Source: Sphingobacterium phlebotomi (GTDB lineage: Bacteria; Bacteroidota; Bacteroidia; Sphingobacteriales; Sphingobacteriaceae). From it: DNA of 64,000 nt. Shown piece by piece: positions 52,007 through 59,576 of this stretch. The notes beneath the pieces were generated by a model that worked only from the letters and a program-made list of their open reading frames with translations, had not been told where the DNA came from and made no database searches. The stretch covers positions 682,001 to 746,000 of the forward strand of contig NZ_VTAV01000001.1 in the NCBI RefSeq assembly GCF_008180195.1. The letters run 5' to 3'. Both the position numbers and the translations under genes were made by a program. The stretch's first letter is position 1, and the number at the start of each line of letters is the position of its first letter.

Positions 52007-53338
52007 ATGGCATCATTTGAAGATTTTAAGCTCAACAAGCAATTGCAAAACGCGATTGCGGAAGCGGGCTATACTGTTCCTACGGAAATTCAACAAAAAG
52101 CAATCACACCTATTCTTGCCGGGCAGGATGTGATGGGAATTGCGCAAACGGGTACAGGAAAAACTGCCGCTTTCGTGTTGCCGATGCTCATGAAATTGAA
52201 ATATGCGCAAGGGAATGACCCTCGTGCCTTGATTATATCACCAACACGTGAGTTGGCGATGCAGATTGATGAACATATCCGTTTATTTTCCACTTATCTC
52301 GATTTGCGTACCGTGTTGTTATATGGTGGTCTAGGGCCTAAGACGCAAAAGGAGCAATTAGCAAAAGGATGTGATATTATTGTAGCTACACCGGGACGTT
52401 TTCTCGATCTTTATCTAGAAGGTGATATTAACACCAAATCTTTGAAATTCTTAGTGATGGATGAAGCCGATAAGATGATGGACATGGGATTCATCGGTAA
52501 AATCCATCGGATATTGGAAGTTGTGCCCCGAAAAAGGCAAAACCTTCTTTTCTCTGCTACGATGAGTGAACTTGTCCGCAAGATAGCAGGGGACTTTCTC
52601 GCCTTCCCCACAATCATTGAAGTAACAGAACAGGCGACCCCGGCGCAGACGGTGACCCAAGCGCTGTATGAAGTGCCTAACCTAAAGACCAAACTCAATC
52701 TCCTACAACATCTTTTGAAAGATGATGAATCGTTCCACCGGATTATCGTTTTCTGTAAAACAAAAACAGTGGCGGATAATGTTTTCCATTATCTGGAACG
52801 AAAATATGGGCAGGAGCAAGTACGGGTTATTCATGCCAATAAAGGGCAGAACACCCGTATAAATTCGATCAATGCCTTTAAGGAAGGGAATATTCGTATT
52901 TTGGTAGCAACCGATGTCGCTGCACGTGGTTTGGATGTCTCTAATGTAAGCCATGTGTTCAATTTCGATGTGCCTATTGTAATCGAAGATTATGTACATC
53001 GGATTGGTCGGACAGGACGGGCGTTTAATAATGGCGATGCGATTACATTTTGTAACCCGGCTGAAAAATATTATATCGAAAAGATTGAAAAACTTATCCG
53101 ACAGGAAATACCTGTATATACTATTCCAGAAGAGGTTTTTATTGAAAAAACTGACTTTAACGAGAAGCAGGATATTGCACGTGAAATAGACAATCAGAAA
53201 CGGAAAGAAGATCCGGATTTTAAAGGGGCTTTCCATGAGAAGAAGCACATACCGAAAGCTAATGCCGGTACAAAAAAGCCGTCGAGAGGAAAAACAACGA
53301 GCCATAAAGGAAAACCAGCTAAATTCAGAAAAAAATAA
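52007..53338 (+). CDS. DEAD-box RNA helicase (RhlE-like)
   Basis: A 443-residue ATP-dependent RNA helicase. Q motif region (LQNAIAEAGYTVPTEIQQKAI), motif I AQTGTGKTAAF, Ia SPTRELAMQ, II MDEADKMMDMG, III FSATMS, IV IVFCKTK, V ATDVAARGLDV, VI HRIGRTGRAF. The C-terminal tail is Lys/Arg-rich (KKPSRGKTTSHKGKPAKFRKK), binding RNA, as in RhlE-type helicases of ribosome assembly or cold response. The next ORF starts three bases after the stop codon. Confidence 0.95.
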   Translation: MASFEDFKLNKQLQNAIAEAGYTVPTEIQQKAITPILAGQDVMGIAQTGTGKTAAFVLPMLMKLKYAQGNDPRALIISPTRELAMQIDEHIRLFSTYLDLRTVLLYGGLGPKTQKEQLAKGCDIIVATPGRFLDLYLEGDINTKSLKFLVMDEADKMMDMGFIGKIHRILEVVPRKRQNLLFSATMSELVRKIAGDFLAFPTIIEVTEQATPAQTVTQALYEVPNLKTKLNLLQHLLKDDESFHRIIVFCKTKTVADNVFHYLERKYGQEQVRVIHANKGQNTRINSINAFKEGNIRILVATDVAARGLDVSNVSHVFNFDVPIVIEDYVHRIGRTGRAFNNGDAITFCNPAEKYYIEKIEKLIRQEIPVYTIPEEVFIEKTDFNEKQDIAREIDNQKRKEDPDFKGAFHEKKHIPKANAGTKKPSRGKTTSHKGKPAKFRKK

Positions 53339-53341
53339 TTG

Positions 53342-53581
53342 ATGAAGCTTACACCTTTAAATATCACGTTGGCCTGTGTGCTGGTTTGGGTAATTTCGGA
53401 AATGAATTTAGATACCGAAATGACATTCTCGTGGGGTTGGCTAGTTGCACTATGTGTAATTTTGTCGTTGATAGATTTGGGGTTCCGCATGATGTTTAAA
53501 GATTTGAAAAAATTGTGGCTTGCCCAGATTGGGTTTATATTAGTAGTGGGAATCTTGATGGTGGTTATCCGAGTGATGTAG
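53342..53581 (+). CDS. Hypothetical small membrane protein
   Basis: A 79-residue protein with two or three hydrophobic helices (ITLACVLVWVISEM, GWLVALCVILSLIDLGF, LAQIGFILVVGILMVVIRV). Function not recognised. It starts one codon after the DEAD-box stop (the in-frame TTG at 53339 would touch the stop codon) and is followed by gldC after 36 bases, so the three may be cotranscribed. Confidence 0.65.
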   Translation: MKLTPLNITLACVLVWVISEMNLDTEMTFSWGWLVALCVILSLIDLGFRMMFKDLKKLWLAQIGFILVVGILMVVIRVM

Positions 53582-53617
53582 GGAATTTGTGGGTTAGGGA
53601 GTGAATATTTTGAATAT

Positions 53618-53968
53618 ATGAAACAAGCAGAAATAAAACTAAATGTTACGTTAGACGAACAGAACATTCCGGAGCGTATCGATTGGTCGTCGACGGATGG
53701 AGAGACTTCAGAAGAAATGCCGTCAAAGGCAATGTTCTTAGCACTATGGGACGCGCAATATAAAAATTCTATGCGTATCGACCTTTGGACAAAGGATATG
53801 CCTTACGATGAAATGAAGCGGTTCTTTTATGAAACGCTGCAAACCTTGGGCGATTCTTTTTTACGGGCATCGGGTGGCGATCCTATGGCGGATAAGGTCA
53901 TTGGTGATTTGCGGGACTACTGTGCTCATTTTGCGGAAAAAATGGAAGTACTGGAGGAAGGAAAATGA
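53618..53968 (+). CDS. gldC: Gliding motility protein GldC
   Basis: A 116-residue protein of the GldC family (IKLNVTLDEQNIPERIDWSSTDGE...KAMFLALWDAQYKNSMRIDLWTKDMPYDEMKRFFYETLQTLGDSFLRA). GldC is a soluble Bacteroidota protein linked to gliding motility in Flavobacterium, but it is conserved in non-gliding members, so its core function may be different. It overlaps the next gene by four bases (ATGA). Confidence 0.9.
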   Translation: MKQAEIKLNVTLDEQNIPERIDWSSTDGETSEEMPSKAMFLALWDAQYKNSMRIDLWTKDMPYDEMKRFFYETLQTLGDSFLRASGGDPMADKVIGDLRDYCAHFAEKMEVLEEGK

Positions 53969-54372
53969 ACTATTTCTTAGTAAAATCTGAACCGTTTAAA
54001 TATAGTTGGGAGCAATTCAATAAAGACGGAGAAACGTTTTGGGATGGGGTGCGTAACTATCAGGCGCGAAACAATCTCAAAGCAATGAAAAAGGGTGATC
54101 TGGTGTTGTTCTATCATAGTAACGAAGGCAAGGAAGTCGTGGGCATCGCTAAGGTTATTAAAGAATTTTATCAAGACCCGACGACGGACGATGAACGTTG
54201 GGTAGTGGTAGATTTAGCGCCTGTCGAGACATTCAAAACACCTGTAACGTTAGAAATGGTAAAAGCTGACCCACTCTTGCAGGATATTGCATTGGTACGT
54301 CAAGGACGGCTGTCGGTGATGCCACTGAAAGCAGCAGAATTTGACCGTATCGTCGAGTTGGGGAACGCGTAG
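53965..54372 (+). CDS. EVE domain-containing protein
   Basis: A 135-residue single EVE domain, an RNA- or modified-base-binding fold related to PUA and YTH. Motifs: YFLVKSEPFKYSWEQF at the N-terminus, WDGVRNYQARNNL, KGDLVLFYHSNEGKEVVGIAKV and the C-terminal LVRQGRLSVMPL. EVE proteins often recognise modified cytosine or tRNA bases. Translationally coupled to gldC by the ATGA overlap. It ends two bases from the convergent fused regulator gene. Confidence 0.92.
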   Translation: MNYFLVKSEPFKYSWEQFNKDGETFWDGVRNYQARNNLKAMKKGDLVLFYHSNEGKEVVGIAKVIKEFYQDPTTDDERWVVVDLAPVETFKTPVTLEMVKADPLLQDIALVRQGRLSVMPLKAAEFDRIVELGNA

Positions 54373-54374
54373 CA

Positions 54375-57254
54375 TTAAAACAGCAACCGTATGGTTGTTC
54401 CTTTACCGATCGTGGATTCCACCTCGATGACACAACCGATCGCCTTGGCAAGGTCACGGATCAAGTGCAAACCCAAACCCGATTTAATTCCCACGACTTC
54501 CTTGTCATCATACAAGGCACGGAATTTTTTGCTGTCCGCACCGGGGCCATTATCCGTCACGGAGAGCAGTATCCGTCCATTTTCCTGTCGGGCTTCCCAT
54601 ATTATAGTAGGGTTTTCTGTCGTTGTAAATACGTTTATGGCGTTGCTAGTCAGGTTTCTGACGATGGTTTTTAGATAATTCAAGTCGGTAAATACTTCCA
54701 GGTTATCCGGATTATGATATCCAAAATGAATATTTTGATACCCAGAAAAAACTTTTTTGTTATCCTCGAACAGTTTTTGTATTTGGATCTGTTTTGGTTC
54801 GGGTTTAAAGTTTTCCATTTGTCCTTTGCTCCATAATAGTAAATCTTCCATCGAAGCAAGTAAGTTTTCGGCTCCCGATATGGTCTTGCCCTGCAGACGT
54901 TCTTTCGTTTCTCTGTCCAACAGTTCGGGGTTTTCGTTTTGTAAGTGTAAGAAGTGGATGAGATTGGCCACCGGACTACGGAGGTCGTGGTTCAGTATAC
55001 TGAAAAATCGGGTTTTGATGCGGTTGGCTTGTTTGAGTTCGGTATTCAATACACGGAGTTTTTCGTTGTGTTTCTTGCGGGATCGATTCTGATAGAACAA
55101 CAGCCCCCCTATTCCCGCGATTAGGGCAAGCCCGGCAAGTGAAACATTGCGAAAACCTTTTTCTCTTTCAATATTTACCAGTGCCTCGGCGTCCTTTTTC
55201 TGTTGGTCGGCTAACATTTCGGCTTCTTTGCGCTTGCTTTCTGCCTGGGCTATAACGTGCTCGTTCTCGATTTGTTGCCGTTTTATTTCCTCTTCGATCA
55301 TCAGCTGGCGCCGTTCTTCTTCGTTCTTTGCTGCTGCCTGTTTCCGTTCGTATTCGTGGTGTAGTGCCACTAATTGCATTTCCTTTTGGAGAGCTAATTG
55401 CTCCTGTTCGGCTGCAAAGCGCAACGAGTCTTGTTGCTTATCCGCTTCATACTGGACTTCTAGACGGGTAAGTTCTTTGGTGTTTTCCTCGTTGAATAGG
55501 CTGTCTTTATATTTGGTGTAAAGTTTATAATTTTCAAAAGCCGTTTTATGATTGCCTATCAATGAATATGCTTCAGACAGCGATTCATAGTTTTCCCTGA
55601 TATTTTTGAGATCATTGACTTTTTTTGCCGTTTCCAACGATTTGTCTAAGTAGTGTATAGCTTGTTCAGGTCGGTTTAGCTTATTATAGAGCCTACCCAA
55701 TTTGAAGTGTGTTAATCCTATTCGTAATTGGTCCCCATTGCTTTCGATCAGAGCTAACACCTCGTTATAATGATGAAGTGCTTTGTCATATTCTGTCTGA
55801 TGTTCATATATTAACCCCATGTTGTCCACCACCAGCGCTTTGAGTGTAACATGATTAAGGCTGTCAGCAATATCAAAAGCTTTTTGATAATAATCCAATG
55901 CTTTTTTATAGTCCTTTAAATCGCTGTAAACGGGAGCTAGATTAGCATAAACACTGGCTAAATCCCTACTGCTTCCTGTGGCTTGAAAATAATCAATAGC
56001 TTTTAAAAAGTTTTCTTCCGCTTTGTCATACTCTTGCGTGAAATAATAAATGTTACCTACATTTAAATGCGCATTTGCCACTAAATAAGCGTCTCCATGT
56101 TTTTCAAAAATATTTTTTGCAAACAAAAAATTTCGTAATGCTTCCGGATATTTCCCGCGACGACCTTGGGTCATACCAATATTTAACGACAACTTTGCGG
56201 CTTGTATATAATCGCCCATTTCTTCCCGTATCTTCAATGCGTTATTAAAATGCTCTACAGCCTTGTCAAAATCTCCGCGCAAGGCGTACACAATAGCTAT
56301 ATTGTTATGGGATGCCGCCATTCCCTTCCTATAACCTACTTTTTCGGAGATCACGAAAGCCTCTTGTGCATGTTGATGTGCCAAATCAAGGTTTGACATT
56401 GTCCTGTAAGCTATAAAAAGTTCATTGCGTAGATGGACTTTTGACGTATCGACGGTTGCTTTCTCCAATTCCACAAGAAGCGAATCAATCTGCTCCTGTC
56501 CCTGCTTTTGGGCATAAGCACAACTGAATGAGATGAAGAACAATATAGTAATCAACAATGATTTGATATTATCCTTAAAACTCCGACCTATCGGGATATT
56601 GATGTCGTTGGTCAACAATACCTCTTTGGCAGAAACCGATTTAATAAGGTCCTTTCTGACGGCAAAGCTTCGATGGATGCGCACAAAATGATTGAAATGC
56701 AGTTCTTTTAATAGATTGCCTATACTAGACAATACGCAATGTTTCTTGTCTTCGGTTACCAGAAGTGTGTAATCTTTCAGTCCCTCCAGATACAACACAT
56801 CGTGCAGAGCAACTTTGGTCTCTCGGTGTCCTTCGCGTATAAAGACATGATCGGTTCCAAGCATATTTTCGTATAGGTGTGCTTTCTGTTGGATACTTAA
56901 AAAGGTTTGTAACCGAACTATACTTTCATCAAATCGCTGTAATGAGATAGGTTTTATTATAAAATCCAAGGTGTCTACCGAAAAGCTGTCCACGGCATAT
57001 TCAGGATGTGAGGTAACGAAAATACAAACTGGAACCTCCTGGATCATCCTGCGAAACGAAATTCCGTCCATTCCATTCATATCGATATCTAGAAAAACAA
57101 CATCTATTTGGTTGAAATCACCATTAGACAAAGCTTCTTCCGCATTTTCGAATACGCCTACAAGGCATAATTGCTCATATCGCTTTACAAAAGAAACGAT
57201 CATCAGACGATCTATCTCATCATCATCTACAACTATACAATTGAAGGGCTTCAT
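54375..57254 (-). CDS. Single-chain two-component protein: REC-LytTR fused to TPR histidine kinase
   Basis: A 959-residue protein that joins what are normally two genes. Residues 1-~120 are a receiver domain (VVDDDEID, phospho-Asp56 in FLDIDMNGMDG, Lys101 in IIKPI), then LytTR DNA-binding domain (~135-228: DVLYLEGLKDYTLLV, FVRIHRSF, IPIGRSFKD). With no stop codon the chain runs into KSLLITILFFISFSCAYAQ, which is a complete signal peptide/TM helix. Seven or more TPRs (~260-560), a coiled coil, a second TM (VSLAGLALIAGIGGLLFY), HisKA-like FFSILNHDLRSPV and a HATPase (RNLTSNAIN, VTDNGPGAD, GLGLHLI) follow. Both halves keep their catalytic residues. Confidence 0.9.
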   Translation of the reverse strand: MKPFNCIVVDDDEIDRLMIVSFVKRYEQLCLVGVFENAEEALSNGDFNQIDVVFLDIDMNGMDGISFRRMIQEVPVCIFVTSHPEYAVDSFSVDTLDFIIKPISLQRFDESIVRLQTFLSIQQKAHLYENMLGTDHVFIREGHRETKVALHDVLYLEGLKDYTLLVTEDKKHCVLSSIGNLLKELHFNHFVRIHRSFAVRKDLIKSVSAKEVLLTNDINIPIGRSFKDNIKSLLITILFFISFSCAYAQKQGQEQIDSLLVELEKATVDTSKVHLRNELFIAYRTMSNLDLAHQHAQEAFVISEKVGYRKGMAASHNNIAIVYALRGDFDKAVEHFNNALKIREEMGDYIQAAKLSLNIGMTQGRRGKYPEALRNFLFAKNIFEKHGDAYLVANAHLNVGNIYYFTQEYDKAEENFLKAIDYFQATGSSRDLASVYANLAPVYSDLKDYKKALDYYQKAFDIADSLNHVTLKALVVDNMGLIYEHQTEYDKALHHYNEVLALIESNGDQLRIGLTHFKLGRLYNKLNRPEQAIHYLDKSLETAKKVNDLKNIRENYESLSEAYSLIGNHKTAFENYKLYTKYKDSLFNEENTKELTRLEVQYEADKQQDSLRFAAEQEQLALQKEMQLVALHHEYERKQAAAKNEEERRQLMIEEEIKRQQIENEHVIAQAESKRKEAEMLADQQKKDAEALVNIEREKGFRNVSLAGLALIAGIGGLLFYQNRSRKKHNEKLRVLNTELKQANRIKTRFFSILNHDLRSPVANLIHFLHLQNENPELLDRETKERLQGKTISGAENLLASMEDLLLWSKGQMENFKPEPKQIQIQKLFEDNKKVFSGYQNIHFGYHNPDNLEVFTDLNYLKTIVRNLTSNAINVFTTTENPTIIWEARQENGRILLSVTDNGPGADSKKFRALYDDKEVVGIKSGLGLHLIRDLAKAIGCVIEVESTIGKGTTIRLLF

Positions 57255-57314
57255 AACAATTATTCCTTATAAAGATAAGATTTACAGGTGGATAAATATA
57301 GTGTTTATAATTAA

Positions 57315-57353
57315 AAAGATGTCGTTCGTCTATTAAAAATGTCGTTTATCTAT
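57315..57353. promoter_or_regulatory. Direct repeats resembling LytTR/AlgR boxes
   Basis: AAAGATGTCGTTCGTCTAT (57315-57333) and AAAAATGTCGTTTATCTAT (57335-57353) are 16/19 identical, in direct repeat with a 20-bp period, about two DNA turns. TCGTTCGTC differs by one base from the AlgR consensus CCGTTCGTC, and LytTR dimers bind such tandem direct repeats. They lie in the gap between the fused LytTR regulator and the collagen-like operon, upstream of a TAATTTAG box (57383-57390), near -51 and -71 of a predicted start: an activator position. Confidence 0.6.
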
Positions 57354-57440
57354 AGACTATAGTATCGGGATACGGTGAAATTTAATTTAGTAGAAAGATA
57401 ATGGATATAGATAATATTCGGATAATCAAAAACATCAATT

Positions 57441-58322
57441 ATGAAAACGTTTAACATAAACATCAGCAAATTACTATTCGTCGGGATGGCCTGTATGCTA
57501 TTTATAGTTCCTTCTTGCAAAAAAGGCGATATCGGGCCAGAGGGCCCGGGAGGGCCACCGGGCGAACAAGGTATTCAAGGGGTTAAAGGAGCGGATGGTT
57601 CCTCTATTCTTAGCGGTACTAACGTGCCGGCTGCCTCTCTAGGGAAATTGGGCGATTATTATTTTCGCACGGGTACCGGTGATTTATATGGGCCTAAGGT
57701 TGCTGCAGGATGGGGAACTCCTACAAAATTAAAAGGAGCGGATGGAAAAAATGGAACCAATGGTAAAAACGGCTCTCAGTTTTTATCAGGAACAGCCATT
57801 CCAGCTGCAAATTTGGGATCTGTCGGAGATTTCTATTTTAATACATCCCAAATGATACTTTATGGTCCAAAATCGGCCGCCGGGTGGGGAATCGGAACAA
57901 ATCTGAAAGCAGAAGCGAGAGTGATGTATTCAGGATGGCAATCTGCTGTCCGTTTTAAAGACAGTGTGATGGATAATACAACGATGCACATCGCACACAT
58001 CTATTCGCCACACATTACTCCTTCGGTGGAATCAAGCGCTGTTGTTTTGGTTTATTTGGATTATGGAGGAGGAGTGTTTCCTCTGCCTTACACCAGCAGG
58101 CCATTAGGAAGAATGAGCACGATATCGTATAAGCTTAAAGCGCGTGAAATAGTAATTACGCGCGTGGCTTATGATGGAGGAGCTATAATACCGCTCTCGA
58201 GTTCGATTAGATACCGATTTATGATTATTCCGTCCAACTTTTATGTTGGTATGACCAGAAGAGGTGTTGACTTTAAAGATCCCCTGGCTGTTGATCAAGC
58301 TATAAAGGAATTTCAGAAATAA
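57441..58322 (+). CDS. Collagen-like surface lipoprotein
   Basis: A 293-residue lipoprotein: lipobox IVPSC (Cys26), then CKKGD and Gly-X-Y repeats (GPEGPGGPPGEQGIQGVKG cut to key residues). Two copies of a ~45-residue module follow (SGTnVPAASLGkLGDYYF, then LYGPKvAAGWGTP.KLKG) separated by Gly-X-Y linkers (GADGKNGTNGKNG). A C-terminal beta-rich domain (~160-293: YSGW, HIYSPHITPSV, VVLVYLDYGG, PLPYTSR) has a homologue in the next gene. It should stand on the cell surface as a collagen-like stalk. First gene of a four-gene operon. Confidence 0.8.
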   Translation: MKTFNINISKLLFVGMACMLFIVPSCKKGDIGPEGPGGPPGEQGIQGVKGADGSSILSGTNVPAASLGKLGDYYFRTGTGDLYGPKVAAGWGTPTKLKGADGKNGTNGKNGSQFLSGTAIPAANLGSVGDFYFNTSQMILYGPKSAAGWGIGTNLKAEARVMYSGWQSAVRFKDSVMDNTTMHIAHIYSPHITPSVESSAVVLVYLDYGGGVFPLPYTSRPLGRMSTISYKLKAREIVITRVAYDGGAIIPLSSSIRYRFMIIPSNFYVGMTRRGVDFKDPLAVDQAIKEFQK

Positions 58323-58342
58323 CAATATAAGCCTACAATATA

Positions 58343-59545
58343 ATGAAAAGACATAGTAGAATATTTATCACAGGACTTATAATCCTATGCATGGGATTTA
58401 CGGTCTCTTGCACCAAAGAGGGCGATGTAGGCCCTCGTGGTGAAGACGGTGTGCATGGTGTCGACGGCGAGGACGGCACACGTATCTACACCGGTAGTGC
58501 AGCACCTACCGCTGACATCGGAGACATCGGCGATTTTTATTTCCGTACCAGCAACAGCGATTTCTACGGGCCTAAATCCGATGCCGGATGGGGAACAGCG
58601 ACGAACCTGCGTGGAGCTACCGGTGCAACGGGGCCACAGGGACCACAAGGTCCAGCCGGAGCAGCCGGTTCCAAGATTCTGAGCGGCACAGCTGTTCCTA
58701 CGACAGGAACAGGCGCTGTCGGCGACTTTTACTTCCGCACCACAACCGGTGATTTCTACGGACCCAAGACGGCCACAAGCTGGGGAACACCTATTAATCT
58801 CAAAGGAGTAAAAGGCGAGGATGGTTCTAGAATATACAGTGGAACAACGGTTCCGGCAACTTCATTAGGCGTTGTTGGCGATTTTTATTTCCGCACGACC
58901 ACGTCCGATTTTTACGGTCCAAAAACAGCTTCAAGCTGGGGTACACCCACCAATCTAAATGGGGCCACTGGTCCACAAGGTCCCGCCGGTACGCCCGGAT
59001 CGAAGATACGGAGTGGAGCTTCCACACCTACCACAAGCATCGGCGCTGTCGGAGACTATTATATCCATACCGGCACGGCCAATCTCTACGGCCCCAAGAC
59101 TGCATCCGGATGGGGTAGTCCGGTCATGAACCTCCGAGGTCCGCAAGGTCCGGAGGGACCTCCTGGCAAGGATGGTGAACCTGGTACAGCTAATGTAATA
59201 TACAGTAATTGGTATGTGATTGATACCTATATACAGCAAGGTTATGGGATTGCTGCACCACAACTTACCCAAGCCATTATGGATCGTGGACAGATTTTGG
59301 TCTATAGGAGATATAATAACGGTAAAGTTGACTACGTGGAACAACTCGGCGGAGAGGTAAGTGGTGCATCCGTTTGGTATTTTGTTCAACCGGGAAATAT
59401 CTTTATTTATTATCACGGTACGTTAGTTATTGATGGATACCATGCCGTCCGTTATGTGCTGATTCCGGGAAGTGTTTTGGCTAGTACAAACGTAGATCTC
59501 CGTGATTTTAATCAAGTGAAGACGATGTTCCATATCCCTGATTAA
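58343..59545 (+). CDS. Collagen-like surface lipoprotein with four modules
   Basis: A 400-residue paralogue of the preceding protein: lipobox FTVSC (Cys23), then TKEGD and Gly-X-Y repeats. Four modules with the pattern SGT..PT...GAVGDFYFRTTT.DFYGPKTA..WGTP.NL, joined by collagen-like linkers such as ATGPQGPAGTPG, and a C-terminal domain (IYSNWYVID, IAAPQLTQAIM, QILVYRR) like that of its neighbour. The DNA becomes GC-richer from about here. 20-base gap to the upstream gene. Likely exported to the cell surface and trimerised by the Gly-X-Y parts. Confidence 0.8.
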   Translation: MKRHSRIFITGLIILCMGFTVSCTKEGDVGPRGEDGVHGVDGEDGTRIYTGSAAPTADIGDIGDFYFRTSNSDFYGPKSDAGWGTATNLRGATGATGPQGPQGPAGAAGSKILSGTAVPTTGTGAVGDFYFRTTTGDFYGPKTATSWGTPINLKGVKGEDGSRIYSGTTVPATSLGVVGDFYFRTTTSDFYGPKTASSWGTPTNLNGATGPQGPAGTPGSKIRSGASTPTTSIGAVGDYYIHTGTANLYGPKTASGWGSPVMNLRGPQGPEGPPGKDGEPGTANVIYSNWYVIDTYIQQGYGIAAPQLTQAIMDRGQILVYRRYNNGKVDYVEQLGGEVSGASVWYFVQPGNIFIYYHGTLVIDGYHAVRYVLIPGSVLASTNVDLRDFNQVKTMFHIPD

Positions 59546-59576
59546 AAAAATGAATGACGTAGTTAACCGATGTGTT

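Noticed and set aside
52703..53305. 200-residue frame antisense to the DEAD-box gene
   Set aside because: It is opposite a clearly conserved helicase and its translation is a low-complexity mix of Phe, Ile and Tyr, as expected of antisense AT-rich codons.
55147..55521. 124-residue Ser/Cys-rich frame antisense to the TPR kinase coiled coil
   Set aside because: Ser and Cys richness is the direct complement of the Glu/Gln/Ala-rich coiled-coil codons.
57396..57449. 17-codon ORF (MDIDNIRIIKNINYENV) ending inside the first collagen gene
   Set aside because: No repeated regulatory codon or terminator follows, unlike the trp leader; it is probably a chance frame.
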